Source: Toxorhynchites rutilus septentrionalis
Lineage: Eukaryota; Arthropoda; Insecta; Diptera; Culicidae
Length of the DNA stretch: 64,000 nucleotides
Reading direction: 5' to 3'
Assembly: GCF_029784135.1 (NCBI RefSeq)
Contig: NC_073746.1
Coordinates: forward strand, 282,235,348-282,299,347
Below are positions 23,401-33,939 of the stretch, piece after piece. The notes under the pieces were generated by a model, which saw only the letters and a program-made list of their open reading frames with translations, was not told where the DNA came from and ran no database searches. The position numbers and the translations under genes were made by a program. Every line of letters starts with the position of its first letter. Within the stretch, counting starts at the first letter, position 1.

Positions 23401-24174
23401 TTTGAAACCGGTCCGGCAGAAACCGGATAATGTGTAATCGCCCTAATACGACGCTTATTCGAACGATGCCTACTATGTTCGGCTTTTGCGAATTTATGTG
23501 AAAAAGAAGGGATGATTTTGTAGAATTTCATTCTCATTTCCACTATTCTAGCATGTGGTAAGGCAAAAATGGCGTATCCTAGCAATAACAAAACAAACAA
23601 CCCCCGCTCCACAAACCGTAATCCCCTTCTTATTGAATTGATGATGTTGCTTCACCTGTTATACATTGATATAAGCGCTTTGGTCTACACCAAGGAAAGT
23701 GAAGTGGAAGGTAAAACGTAAAGTCAAAATTGCCGTTCAGGCGCTACTCACGTATGTTTGAATTTGTTCACAAATATAGAACGCATCCAAGCAACACTAA
23801 AACACTTTGAAGCTTTTTCGTCAACGAAATTTCTCCGGACAAACGTATTTTGGAGCTTGCTATGTGAGTTCTGAGTGAGTTCAAGGCGTGTTATAAGGAA
23901 AAATAAATCTCAACTATGTACTATTGAAAAACACACTGCTAGCTTTATTACAGCTTTCTGTTATCCCGAATAAAACTTATCATCCAATACGTACGGTAAA
24001 TAGGATCTCCGCTTACCACGAGATTCTTGCTTTTGGTGAATAATTTTTCAAATGTGTAAAGGCAGCAGTGGTGACTTGAACCGAATGACGAGTCGTTCTG
24101 TGTGTTTAATAGCTAATTGTAATAATATAACAATCATAATCGTCGAATGCCAGTTAATCAGACACTATAGTTCT

Positions 24175-24375
24175 AATTGTTCTAATGATCAGGCACTCTA
24201 GCTCTGAACTTGAATTTACAATTGAACTTCAGCTGTTGAAAATGCTCAGGCACTGAACATGTATCTAGGCACTCTAGCTCTAGGTGTGAAAAATTGACTC
24301 TGCATAACGGGTTTATCTTCGGCACTCTAGCTCGAAACAATTTAATCTTCGGCACTCTAGCTCGAAACAATTCAA
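24175..24375. repeat. Short tandem/dispersed repeat GGCACTCTAGCTC
   Basis: The motif GGCACTCTAGCTC recurs four times, the last two within a perfect 30-bp unit containing GAAACAATT. A degenerate fifth start (AGGCACTGAACATG) lies between. Confidence 0.6.
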
Positions 24376-25011
24376 TCAATCCTGGTACTGTGTTATTTGA
24401 GAATCCTCAAACCTCACACTAGGAACATAGCTTTAGAAAAAAAATCATTAGCGAAAACACAGCATAAAATTAAAATCAATTTATGCAAATCGACATAAAT
24501 CATAATTTCAACATATATAACGGCTCTAACATATACCGTTTGGGAACATGAAAACAGCTGTTGCCAATGCTACACAACTGTAAGTACCACTGTACCCACA
24601 CCGTTGCCATAGAGAGTAAACAGGAAAATTTTCAATCGCAGTGAGCATAAAACATTACCTCAATTTCTTTTCCACTTCAGCTCCACTTTTATATGTACTT
24701 TATTTTCACTCACAAAACGAATTAAGCGAATTTTAAACCTTTACCTTAAGAAAAATCCTCTTTTCCTCGTCGCCAATTATAAAGATTCCAAAAACTTGTC
24801 TGTATGATGGGTCACACATTCAGTTTATTCAGTCAGATAAAACTTGTTCTTTCTTCTTCGATAACCTTTTCTGTCTGACGTTTTTCCGCTCCTCTTTCTT
24901 CTAGGCTCCTTTGATCCACTACTCGTCTGTCATTTACACGCATATCTGAAAATATACCGAATTGTATTATAATATACTTATATTGTAGAATATAATAAAC
25001 TAATCATCCCT

Positions 25012-25843
25012 ACAGCATCACATAGAACTTCATATTGGCAATTGTATTCTCAGCATCACCCCACGGAATGTGACACATTCCATGGGAGGCGATCAACTTT
25101 CCCGGAGTGACTGCGCCTTAATGGCGAGCGCGACCAATTCAAAAAAGCTTGTTAAAATATGTGTTGATGGCTTTTCTTCGTTCTTCAGTATAATCCACGA
25201 GCCAGTGGCACCCCAACAGGCGCAAACACCGATTGATTGGAAATGGATCGAGAAACCATAGAAAAGCTGTCACAGCTCCTTCTATACAGATGGTGATGAC
25301 CTAGAAAGATGAGAGGTAACAAATAAGTCATTTAGCTATTATATTTGTTGTTGAGAGGTAACTCACATCATCAAGCCACTTAATCCAGAGTCCACGGAAC
25401 TCGCCAGCGTTGAGAATGTCGGGAGCTTCCACCTCGCACATTTCCGGCTCGGCACGGTTTTTTCGAATAACGAATTTGGTGTTCTTCCATCCACCGTTGA
25501 ATCGATTGCATGTAATCTTAAACTGATTTCGCCAAACAAAAATCATATACCAATTTATCTACATGCTACAACTTTGAGATCATTGCTGTCCAGCTTGAGT
25601 TTCAATCAGCTGCGTTTTTGTTTTCCTTCTTCGAGGAATTGAAACATAACCATGACAACGTTAGGAACTATTGAATAACAAATCCAAACACTACCGTTCC
25701 ACCAACATCAGACGTCTTCTCTAGATAGTGTCAATTACGAGCCACCTGTCAATTCCACCATCTTGGTGTAGACGTTGTCAGGTTCCATGGGGTGATGCTG
25801 AGAATACAATTGCCAATATGAAGTTCTATGTGATGCAAGTGGT
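25012..25843. mobile_element. Inner inverted-repeat unit around a gene fragment
   Basis: A segment of about 55 bp starting GCATCACATAGAACTTCATA at 25012 is repeated in exact inverse order, ending at 25843. The two enclose about 720 bp that includes the methyltransf_FA-like fragment. No transposase is present. Target duplications were not identified. Confidence 0.6.
25070..25546 (-). pseudogene. Farnesoic acid O-methyltransferase-like domain fragment
   Basis: On the minus strand 25546-25372 reads GGWKNTKFVIRKNR followed by CEVEAPDILNAGEFRGLWIK and W. This is the conserved core of the Methyltransf_FA (PF12248) domain found in insect FAMeT-like and DM9-associated proteins. A donor (GATGAT/GTGAGT) and acceptor (TTTCTAG/GTCATC) join it to a second exon-like block. 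That block needs a frame shift before reading SIGVCACWGATGSW, another signature of the domain. Both ends of the gene are missing. It is a captured, broken fragment inside inverted repeats. Confidence 0.65.
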
Positions 25844-26514
25844 ACCTTTGTTTCGGCCGGCGGAAGTAACGTCCCTCCGAATGCTATTCCGGTAGGAGAA
25901 TGTGAGGACGGAGAGCCACTGTTCGTCGGTCGTGTATCGTACGAGACAACTCAAACGGTCGGTGAAGTGCAGCCGTCACATGGCACTTGATACGTTCCAT
26001 ACGGCGGACAGGAACTGGCATTCGACGATTATGATTGTTATATTATTACAATTAGCTATTAAACACACAGAACGATTCGTCATTCGGTTTAAGTCATCAC
26101 TGCTGCCTTTACACATTTGAAAAATTACACACCAAAAGCAAGAATCTCGTGGGAAGCGAAGATCCTATTTACCGTACGTATTGGATGATAAGTTTTATCC
26201 GGGATAACAGAAAGCTGTAATAAAGCTAGCAGTGTGTTTTTCAATAGTACATAGTTGAAATTTATTTTTCCTTATAACACGCCTTGAACTCACTCAGAAC
26301 TCACATAGCAAGCTCCAAAATACGTTTGTCCGGAGAAATTTCGTTGACGAAAAAGCTCCAAAGTGTTTTAGTGTTACTTAGACGCGTTCTATATTTGTAA
26401 ACAAATTCAAACATACGTGAGAAGCGCTGAACGGCAATTTACGCAAATTACGTTTTACCTTCCACTTCACTTTCCTTGGTGTCAATTACGAGCCACTTGT
26501 CAATTCCACCATCT

Positions 26515-26640
26515 TAATTTATCGCATTCACATTTCATTATCGAGGTCCCGCGGCGGTCTGTCATTGCAAAATCCGCGCGGGAGAGCCGTCCAGTGTGTT
26601 CTTACGCTAAAACGCACACCAACAAACCGCCGCATTCATG
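26515..26640. repeat. Partial copy of the AACACACTGGACGG repeat
   Basis: Contains CGCGCGGGAGAGCCGTCCAG and GTGTGTTCTTACGCT, the inverse of the left end of the element at 34958-35587. It is a single arm without a partner. Confidence 0.55.
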
Positions 26641-26944
26641 AAAATGAAAACGTTTTTTTTTTTATTACAGAGTCAGTTTGCAACTAACTCAGTTTAAAAA
26701 CGAATTCGCTATAATCAAGCATCTCTGATTCAGAAGTTGTTTTTCGAGAATAATATGAACTGGTATATTTACAGTTCTTTTTTTTATTGTAATCAATCTA
26801 TAATAATAAATCTATGAAAAATAATAAACGAAATTGACAACATATTTTGTACTCTGACAGTTTATCGTTATGTGTGCGCATGCGGGCAACTTGCGAAAGA
26901 AATTGTTTCGATTGGCTTCGTTTAGTACAATAATCATTACGCGA

Positions 26945-27768
26945 ATGGATAGCCGCCTTGTGATCTCGAAAAAAATGGTGCCTTCGTCGCAATTCGTACT
27001 TATTCTATTTGGAATATCCTGGTTGTTCAGTTCCTTAATTTCAGCGGTACCATTAGCTTTGGCTGACGAAAAACCGAAGAATCGAGATCATCTGATAATA
27101 ACCGAGAAACTTTGTATCCTTTACTCAACACGAAAACACTTATCAACTTTCGTTTCTAAAAATCCTTAACTGTAGAATATACAGATGCGAAGATTTTTGA
27201 GCAAAACAGGGATCAACAGAAAGCTTATGTGGCCAATGTCCTCTCTACTTATGATTACTCTACTAGATATAGCCTGCTGAACAGGACTTATGAAGAGATA
27301 ATACAGGTGAAAAATATATTTTGCTTATCAATTATAATTAAGGCAATTAATTTTCAGATTCTTCAAGAGCACGGGCCGAAATTGCGTGAAAATAACATCA
27401 CGGCTGCCATGGAATTTCCCAAAAATCACACCGTAATGGAACTAATGGCTTTATATATTGAAAACACATGTTTCTTTGGAGAGCTTATCCTTCATATGCC
27501 GAAGATATCCTACAGAATTTTGAAAACTGTAACGGGCTGGCGTGAGCTCGTCCTTGAAGCGCTACGTTATACGCGAACCTTCGTAAATATCGTTGATAGT
27601 AAATCAATGGAATTACTAGATTTGACAGAACAGGAAATCGACATAAGCAAGCGTCTGCCATACTTCATCAATCCTTACCGGGATCACAGAACAGCTGGTT
27701 TGAGAACGAAACGTCGTAAAAAGTTAAAATTAAAGAAAGGACCTCATCTAACAAAATTAGAGTTGTGA
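26945..27768 (+). CDS. CCDC134: CCDC134 homologue (secreted/ER coiled-coil protein)
   Basis: Three exons, 26945-27113, 27185-27306 and 27358-27768, give 233 residues from MDSR, or 223 from the second Met (26975). The second gives the better signal peptide (MVPSSQFVLILFGISWLFSS..LALA/DEKP). The mature protein is helical: LYAKIFEQNRDQQKAYVANV, ENTCFFGELILHMPKI, then W. The Lys-rich tail KKLKLKKGPHL ends KLEL, comparable to the basic QSEL-ending tail of vertebrate CCDC134 and probably an ER-retrieval signal. Vertebrate CCDC134 (229 aa) acts in the secretory pathway. Intron 1 has U12-type splice signals, and only the AG at 27183-27184 keeps the frame. The gene converges with CBP20, with 86 bp between stops. 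Confidence 0.85.
27114..27184 (+). other. U12-type (minor) intron, 71 nt
   Basis: The 5' splice site is GTATCCTTT, a perfect minor-class donor, and TCCTTAAC at 27163-27170 is a perfect U12 branch site. The branch adenosine is about 15 nt from the AG at 27183-27184, in the usual minor-class window. A nearer AG (27174-27175) is too close to the branch and would give an in-frame stop. Confidence 0.85.
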
Positions 27769-27782
27769 TAATTGGAAAACTG

Positions 27783-27788
27783 TTTATT
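27783..27788 (-). terminator. Poly(A) signal AATAAA for CBP20
   Basis: AATAAA on the minus strand lies 67 nt past the CBP20 stop and 15 nt from the CCDC134 stop, so the two mRNAs must overlap or nearly abut at their 3' ends. Confidence 0.5.
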
Positions 27789-27854
27789 TCATTGAAATCG
27801 ATATACATAAGTCTAATCCTAGTGTTCGTTTTTAATATTCGCAATCCATCATAA

Positions 27855-28405
27855 CTAACTCTCTCGCATATTGGGTGGTCCTAGCTGTCCCAATTGAACC
27901 ATTTTACCGTAACCGCCACGTCCAAGATCGTGATCCTGGCGATACTCGTCTCGCACCTGTCCGCCAGTTTTTCCTCGACCGTATTGTCTTCCCTCTACAA
28001 ATCCCGCATCCCAATCAACACGGACAATTCTATCGTCTAGCCTGGTGCCATTGATATATCTCATTGCATTCTCTGAATCTAATCTGGTATAGTACTCCAC
28101 GAAGCAAAAACCACACGGCGTTTTCTTAAATTTATCCAAGCCCATGACGATACGCCGAACATCGCCACAACGCGAGAACAGTTCGTGTATCTGCTCCTCG
28201 GTAGTGTAATAGCTCAGATTACCAATATACAAGGTGGAGGTGACTCTGAGCAACCGCTCCTGTTCATGGCGTGACCCCTGTAAAATATTTGTTCTCAATT
28301 AGCTCCTCTTTGATCAAAACCTTAATTTGTTGCCGAAAAACTTACTTTAAAATGCTGATCTCGGTATTTACTAAGCGCAAGGGAAGGCGTATGAACGGAG
28401 GACAT
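27855..28405 (-). CDS. NCBP2: Nuclear cap-binding protein subunit 2 (CBP20)
   Basis: Two exons, 28405-28346 and 28277-27855 (GTAAGT..TTACAG), give 160 residues; the family is about 156. The N-terminal segment ([20 protein letters not shown]) contains the conserved cap-stacking tyrosine context. The RRM shows RNP2 [10 protein letters not shown] and RNP1 [12 protein letters not shown]. The C-terminal segment has [20 protein letters not shown] then GRGGYGK, the conserved cap-contacting tail. With CBP80 it binds the m7G cap of nascent RNAs in the nucleus and promotes splicing, export and 3' processing. The ATG is in good context (AAAAATGTC). Intact and highly conserved. Confidence 0.96.
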
Positions 28406-28499
28406 TTTTAACGTGTATGAGGGTTAGCGAAAAAGTTTGTTTACTGCTGTCTGTCAAAACAGTCAAAACAGATCAAAACTCAAGGTGGTATAATAAGGT

Positions 28500-29250
28500 G
28501 GAACTTTATGTCAGAACTGCTGTTCCAGAGAAGAGAAGTGGAACTTGAGAGAAAAAAGTGGCAACGATTTGTGGCAAGAAAATGTAAACAGTGAAAAAAT
28601 TGACAGATGGATTGGGATTAAGATGTCTCTAAGAGGGTGGGAGACATCATATATAAGGTGGGAGGTTCGTATATAATGTTAGCATCATCATGATAAACAC
28701 GGCGAATGGGATAGAAATTATGAACTGAAAATTGAATAAAATATACATATTTTAAAACTCCACAAACGCTGAAACGCTGTGGACAAATATTATAATGCAT
28801 TTTTATCGGCTTATGTATAATGCATTATCAAAATAAACCCATATGTATTTTAATCATAACTTGCTGTTCTATTCATAACAACATTTATGGTCGTATTCCA
28901 CCAATGATGACAAATGTGTAATTTACGAATGAAGCTTCGCCATAGAAACTGAACATTGAAAAAAAAAAATTAAAATGTGGTAAGAGCATCAGTTGATATA
29001 TTTTGAAGCATTCTCATCGGAATAAATTGAATGATACAATAATTATACGACTAAATAATGTATGTACGCTTAAAAAACAACTTAAAAATATGATTTCTGA
29101 ATAAATTTCTTTTTTTTTCAGTTTCGAACACACCCCGTAAAAAGCCATTTTTTTAATACCCTCTGTTGGTATTGTACCTAGAATTTACAAGGTAATGAAA
29201 CGTTAACGTCAATTAGTTTTTAGTAAACAGCTTTTTAGCTGCCGGGGAAA
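28500..29250. other. Upstream of CBP20; no gene seen
   Basis: AT-rich sequence. The region next to the CBP20 start has repeated AAGGTGGTA/AAGGTGGAA motifs (28485-28515). No coding signal. Confidence 0.4.
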
Positions 29251-29259
29251 TTAACACCA

Positions 29260-30085
29260 AACTATATACTATATATATTCCATGCTAATTATTGTTCGTA
29301 ATTGTTCTTTATAGTTTTCATTCAAGGGCGCTACATTTTTTTATATTTTTTCTCGAAAGCTGAGGATTTTTTAGACAACATATCCAAAAATGTGTCCTTC
29401 TTCGTTTTTAAATTATGATTTTTCAAATTTAACCGATGGTTCAAAAAATCATGTTTCTCCTTTTTTCCAAAAATTACGTTTTTCAAAAATTCATAACTTT
29501 TGATCTACTGAACCGATTCAGATAATCGACATAGTTAATTCAAGTCAATAATTTCACACTTGCAAAAAATTATTTCTTTTATTTATAAAAAAACAGATAC
29601 AATTATTAATCACGAAAACAAAATTAATTTTTTTCGCAAGTGCAATATTTTTCCAAAAAATTCTAGGCTTTAATTTGATATATCTATCATCTGAATCGCT
29701 CTAGCAGTTCAAATGTTATGAATTTTTGAGAATAGGAAAAAGGGGAAGAAATTAATATTCCGAACTATCGGTTAACTTTAAAAAATTATAACTCAAAAAA
29801 GAAAAAAAGAACATCTAATTTTGAGTTAAAAATCCCTAGTTTTCAAGAAAAAATATCGAAAAATATAGCGCCGTTGGTCCCGAAACCATGTAAACTATAA
29901 AAACGGATACAATCAAGAATTACAAGAAAAAAAATTCAAATTTCTTGCAAGTTTGACATTTTTTCCAAAAAAGACTAGCTCATTAACTTCAATTTGATGT
30001 ATCGATAATCTGAATCGGCTTAGTGGTTCAAAAGTTATGAGTTTTTGATAAAAGTCATTTTTGGGAAAAAGTGAAAAAAATCGAA
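29260..30085. repeat. Family R foldback-like repeat (GGCGCTAYATTTTT)
   Basis: GGGCGCTACATTTTTTTATA with CGAAAGCTGAGGATTTTTTA at about 29325-29375 returns in inverse near 29835-29880 (TATAGCGCC after TTTTCAAGAAAAAATA). Between and after lie repeats of ACTGAACCGATTCAGATAAT-type sequence in both orientations. Related copies are at 47800-48260 and 60660-61990. Confidence 0.5.
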
Positions 30086-30088
30086 TCA

Positions 30089-30470
30089 CCCCAGCAAACA
30101 TTAAATAAATCGTATAACTTTGCATATGATAAGTTACATATAAATTCGTATCAAATCACAATCGCATAAAATATCAATCAAAATATCGATCATGTATATC
30201 TAAACTCGCATAAAATGCAAAAACACGATTTTCCATGTCATCGATGGATTGAGTGGTAACATTGTCGGATCAAATCGCATATCAGTCCAAAAAGCATCGC
30301 ATATCGTTATATACGGCTTTATATGCGTACACAATATGGCATATACGTATATAGCCTCCACTTTTGCGTGTATATACTAGTTATATGCATCATATATCAT
30401 ACAAATGTGTCTTGGTTGTATGTATATCGCCTCCAATTATAGCTATTCATACGACTTAATGTTTGCTGGG
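30089..30470. mobile_element. CAGCAAACATTAA-type MITE, copy 2
   Basis: It opens CCCAGCAAACATTAAATAAA then TCGTATAA and closes ACTTAATGTTTGCTGGG. The interior has the same CACGATTTTCC and ATCGCCTCCA motifs as the copy at 15108. Clean inverted ends; non-coding. Confidence 0.75.
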
Positions 30471-30474
30471 ACCC

Positions 30475-31855
30475 AACAAAAAAATAATACAGGTTCAATA
30501 TTTTACCATAACGAAAACAAGCTACCAATTTTCACGAAAATCTGAAAACCACTATATCAGTTTGGCATGGAATGGCTGCAATAATACTGCAATAGTTCAC
30601 AAATTTCAAAGTTCGCGTTTTTCTTGTTGTTTTTCATGTCTTTTAGTGCGGCCATAATAATAATTAAGATTACTGCATTTGGATTGATGGTAGAAAATAT
30701 CATTAACTTCCTTGAATAGTGGATGTGATATAATCCACTTTATATATGTATATATATTAATAAATATTTTCAAACGAATACATTTGTCAAACAAACTGCA
30801 AAACTAAATACTTTTATACTGAGCCTTAATTTTTTGATTTTAACGTTCAAAGACTCCTCAATAAATGGCAAAATGGCATTGAAAAACTGAGTAAAACTGA
30901 CATACAATTATGACGGATGATTGCTTCTTGATAGACGCGTGCTCCAACTGGCGAACTGCCAATTAAAAGGCACTCCAACTAAAAAAGCGCTATAAAACTA
31001 CTATAAAACTGTGAAAAATATATAAAAAATATACGAAGACTCTTTTTGTCGTTTATGAGTTTGTTTTTTTTTAAGTTACTACTAGGCATGTTTGCGGATT
31101 AATAGAAAGATATGATATGTTGATCCTTGATATGAGAATGAAAGTTAACAATTGGAAAAAAAATTCATGTGAATGGAGACGATTTTTGTGTACAGTGCGT
31201 GGGCCTTTTGCTGATTAAATAAGTAAGATTTCTTCCAAAACGTCATAATTAAATAATAAAACGTCACCATTGAGTCGATTTCAAAAATCGTAATATCAAA
31301 TGAAATCTTATTCTTCTATGAATCAACTTCAATCTGTCATTCAAACAAACTCAAAAATTAAATACTACATAAAAACTTTAATTATAAAGTTTAGAGAATT
31401 TGCGACTTAATTTTCTACAATTCGCTCTTTCACACCAAATTTCTATCTTGTCGCAATTTCAAACCTCTCAAAATGATAGGTCAAAGAACGAAAAGCAGGA
31501 AAAATTAACAAATAATGGGGGGTAAATAATAAAGCAAAGGTAATCATGGATTTTTAATAGATTAATCTCATAAAAATATTGAAAAAAACATTCCTTTTTT
31601 AATTTCTCTTTCAAATTTTGATAAAATTGCACTGAATAGTAAAATAAGGGCAATATTAATATTTGAATAAACTTATGTAATTATAAACATGTTTATATAA
31701 ACCTTCCCATCTTCTAATTTTTCATTAAAGACCTTGCGTCAAGACAGCTAGAAATCCATACACTCTCAAATCAAGTGTGCCTGAAAAAATTATATTCTTC
31801 ACGTAAACAAGCGATGAAAATATGGACACTTTTTAGTCAGTGAATTGTATGGAGT
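30475..31855. other. AT-rich intergenic, no gene seen
   Basis: Low-complexity AT-rich DNA without conserved coding frames. Confidence 0.45.
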
Positions 31856-32410
31856 TCCACTGCTGTGGCTGTTCAGTCATTACTTGAGTTCGAATTGACA
31901 GCGACCAAACGAACGGCTAGAGTTTTCCGAGAAAGAGGATAACAAATGGCATGCAATGATGAGTGCATACCGCTATGTGTTTGTTGCGCATAAACGTTGG
32001 TTTTGTTTACGCTGTTGGCATCATTGTTGTGTTTCGGTGACTGCTGCAAGTTGTTGTCTGCATTGCTGTTTTACGGAACGTGAGGGTTGTTGCTGTTGCT
32101 GCTGGGATTGGCAATTCAGCGATTGTGGGAGCTTTGCTAGTGGATATATGAAAGGGTCACTACCGGCGGGCTTGTGCCGTACTGCTCTAAGTTCCATTCG
32201 CTTTGGTGGAATTAGTCGTTGGCGACCCATTAGGATTAAGTGATAGCGATACGCTGTGGATATCCATGCATATCGTTTCCCGGCGACTGCTGCTTTAGCT
32301 GGAGACTCACCTGATCGTACGGGTTGTGAGACACAACAGCTAGTTCGATTGAAACCGGCCCAGCGTATGTATATGTTGGTGTGGACCGCTATGTAGCATA
32401 AAAATTAGAC
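31856..32410. other. GC-richer island, possible promoter or exon (unresolved)
   Basis: Base composition rises sharply. The minus strand has a 69-residue frame (32230-32021) with a Gln run (CQSQQQQQQPS), and a CAG/GTGAGT donor at about 32311. The plus strand shows CAG/TTG-rich alternation. I cannot tell whether this is a 5' exon of a gene, a promoter, or chance. No domain recognised. Confidence 0.25.
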
Positions 32411-32530
32411 CTGCTTTGTTTATAAACAAGAATAGTCGCTGTCATTTTTTATCCCCTCTCGCATCTTCCATGCCTTATCATCATACTGTCGAAAACGAAC
32501 CACCTGTCAATTCCAGCTCCTTGATCAAAA

Positions 32531-32786
32531 TAAGGCGCGTAGAAGTATATCCTAAGGTGGGCCAACTTGCTAAAACCACTCTTCAGCCATCTTGGAAGTC
32601 TACTGTGTTTTGTTTGTAAACAAAACACAATACGCTAGTGCCGAAGCTCGCTCCTGATCAGTCTGTCTCTTTCACGCTTCAAGGAAATAATTCCCCTTCT
32701 GCTTTCTTCCGTACTGTTTTCATATACCGCTCCCCTAAACAACTTAGTGACGAAACGGCCTCACCTAGTCCCATAGACCCGTTTTG
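32531..32786. mobile_element. hAT-type MITE, family A copy 3
   Basis: A 256-bp copy from TAAGGCGCGTAGAAGTATAT to GACCCGTTTTG. The 8-bp duplication GATCAAAA is perfect at 32523-32530 and 32787-32794. Confidence 0.8.
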
Positions 32787-33212
32787 GATCAAAACTGAAT
32801 GTATCGCGATATCGAATGTACAGAGTCGACATCTATAGAAGTTTTGAACTGGAGAGAAGAAAAGGATCAGTTTAGTACACCCGAAAGCAGTCTTACATTG
32901 GAATAATTGAATGAAAATGATTGCTTGATGTTATTTGAAATACGTAGTTAATAATTTTCATGTGAATTTCCTAATATTTTTGATGAAACCTTTTTATTAT
33001 AATATAAAACAAAAATGAGATATAAATTTCGCTCAAGATGTTTCAATCACTCGCGAAAACCTGCTACTTTATTATATAAAATACATATCACACACGTTTT
33101 AGTTGATTTTCATTCATGATTTTTCATTTTTAAAATGCTTATTTCAACTGAAAATCAATGTACCCCTTTTGCTTCACGCCAATGGAACACGAATCTTAAG
33201 GCTGATTTAGAC

Positions 33213-33573
33213 CAAGGCGCTTATATCAATGTATAACAGGTGAAGCAACATCATCACTTCAATAAGAAGGGGATTACGGTTTGTGGAGCGGGGGTTGTTT
33301 GTTTTGTTATTGCTAGGATACGCCATTTTTGCATTTCCACATGCGAGAGTAGTGGATATGAGAATGAAATTCTACAAAATCATTTTTTCTTTTTCACATA
33401 ATTTCGCGAAACCCGAACATAGTAGGCATCGTTCGAATAAGCGTTGTAGCAGTTTGTAGAGAACCGCCGGCAGCGTGCTGATGCTGTTTGTAAACAATAC
33501 CGACAGCATTTCCAATATGGCTGAAAGTGCATTTCATATGATTGTTTCACCTGGTACATATAGAGGCGCCTTG
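33213..33573. mobile_element. hAT-type MITE, family B (uninterrupted copy)
   Basis: A 361-bp copy from CAAGGCGCTTATATCAATGT to TACATATAGAGGCGCCTTG, flanked by ATTTAGAC (33205-33212, 33574-33581). It is the inverse of the outer parts of 20494-23682 and lacks the Harbinger insertion. Confidence 0.8.
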
Positions 33574-33581
33574 ATTTAGAC

Positions 33582-33838
33582 CAAGACGGGTCTATGGTAC
33601 TAGGTGAGGCCGTTTCGTCACTAAGTTGGATAGGGGAGCGGCATATGAAAACAGTACAGAAGAAAGCAGAAGGGGAATTTTTTCCTTCAAGCGTGAAAGA
33701 GATAGACTGATCACGAGCGAGCTTGGGCACAAGCGTATTGTGTTTTGTTTACAAACAAAACACAGTAGACTTCCAAGATGGCTGAAGAGTGGTTTTAGCA
33801 AGTTGGACCACCTTAGGATATACTACTACGCGCCTTGG
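33582..33838. mobile_element. hAT-type MITE, family A copy 4 (inverse)
   Basis: It follows family B directly across the shared ATTTAGAC and runs from CAAGACGGGTC to TACTACGCGCCTTG. The right flank (GGTCAAAT) does not repeat the duplication. Confidence 0.7.
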
Positions 33839-33939
33839 GTCAAATAATAACATAACAAGCGACTTGAATGAAGGTGAGGTTATTCAATCGAATGGAAGGG
33901 ATACAGTTAGAAGAGATCAGTGTGAGTAAAACATGCATA

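Larger units (their letters stand above)
20619..23443. mobile_element. Harbinger-type non-autonomous element, 2.8 kb, with captured gene pieces
   Basis: The terminal inverted repeats of about 37 bp begin GGGCGATTACACATTATCCG and are mirrored at the right end (CCGGATAATGTGTAATCGCC). The TAA triplet is duplicated at 20616-20618 and 23444-23446, as in PIF/Harbinger elements. No transposase is present. The interior holds an intron-containing fragment of a host gene (21395-21981) and otherwise unremarkable DNA. Confidence 0.75.
20494..23682. mobile_element. hAT-type element, family B, enlarged by a Harbinger insertion
   Basis: It begins CAAGGCGCCTCTATATATAC and ends ATTGATATAAGCGCTTTG, with GTCTACAC on both sides (20486-20493, 23683-23690). 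The compact relative at 33213-33573 shows the empty site: there the sequence runs from CCGGCGGTTCTCTACAAAC (inverse) straight into CGCTTATTCGAACG. Here a TAA-flanked insertion separates the two. Confidence 0.75.
23691..26479. mobile_element. Long-inverted-repeat element, family C
   Basis: The left arm (23691 to about 24145) and right arm (about 26025-26479) are inverse copies of about 450 bp, starting CAAGGAAAGTGAAGTGGAAG and ending CTTCCACTTCACTTTCCTTG. Matching inner markers include TTATAACACGCC and GGATGATAAG. The left flank carries GTCTACAC; the right flank GTGTCAAT does not match it. The 1.9-kb centre holds short tandem repeats and a second inverted-repeat unit with a host-gene fragment. 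Confidence 0.7.

Noticed and set aside
27226..27357. CCDC134 read as a single exon from Met 27229 through the second intron
   Set aside because: The open frame happens to continue through 27307-27357, but GTGAAA..TTTTCAG splicing keeps phase and removes an Ile/Phe-rich stretch with no counterpart in the family.
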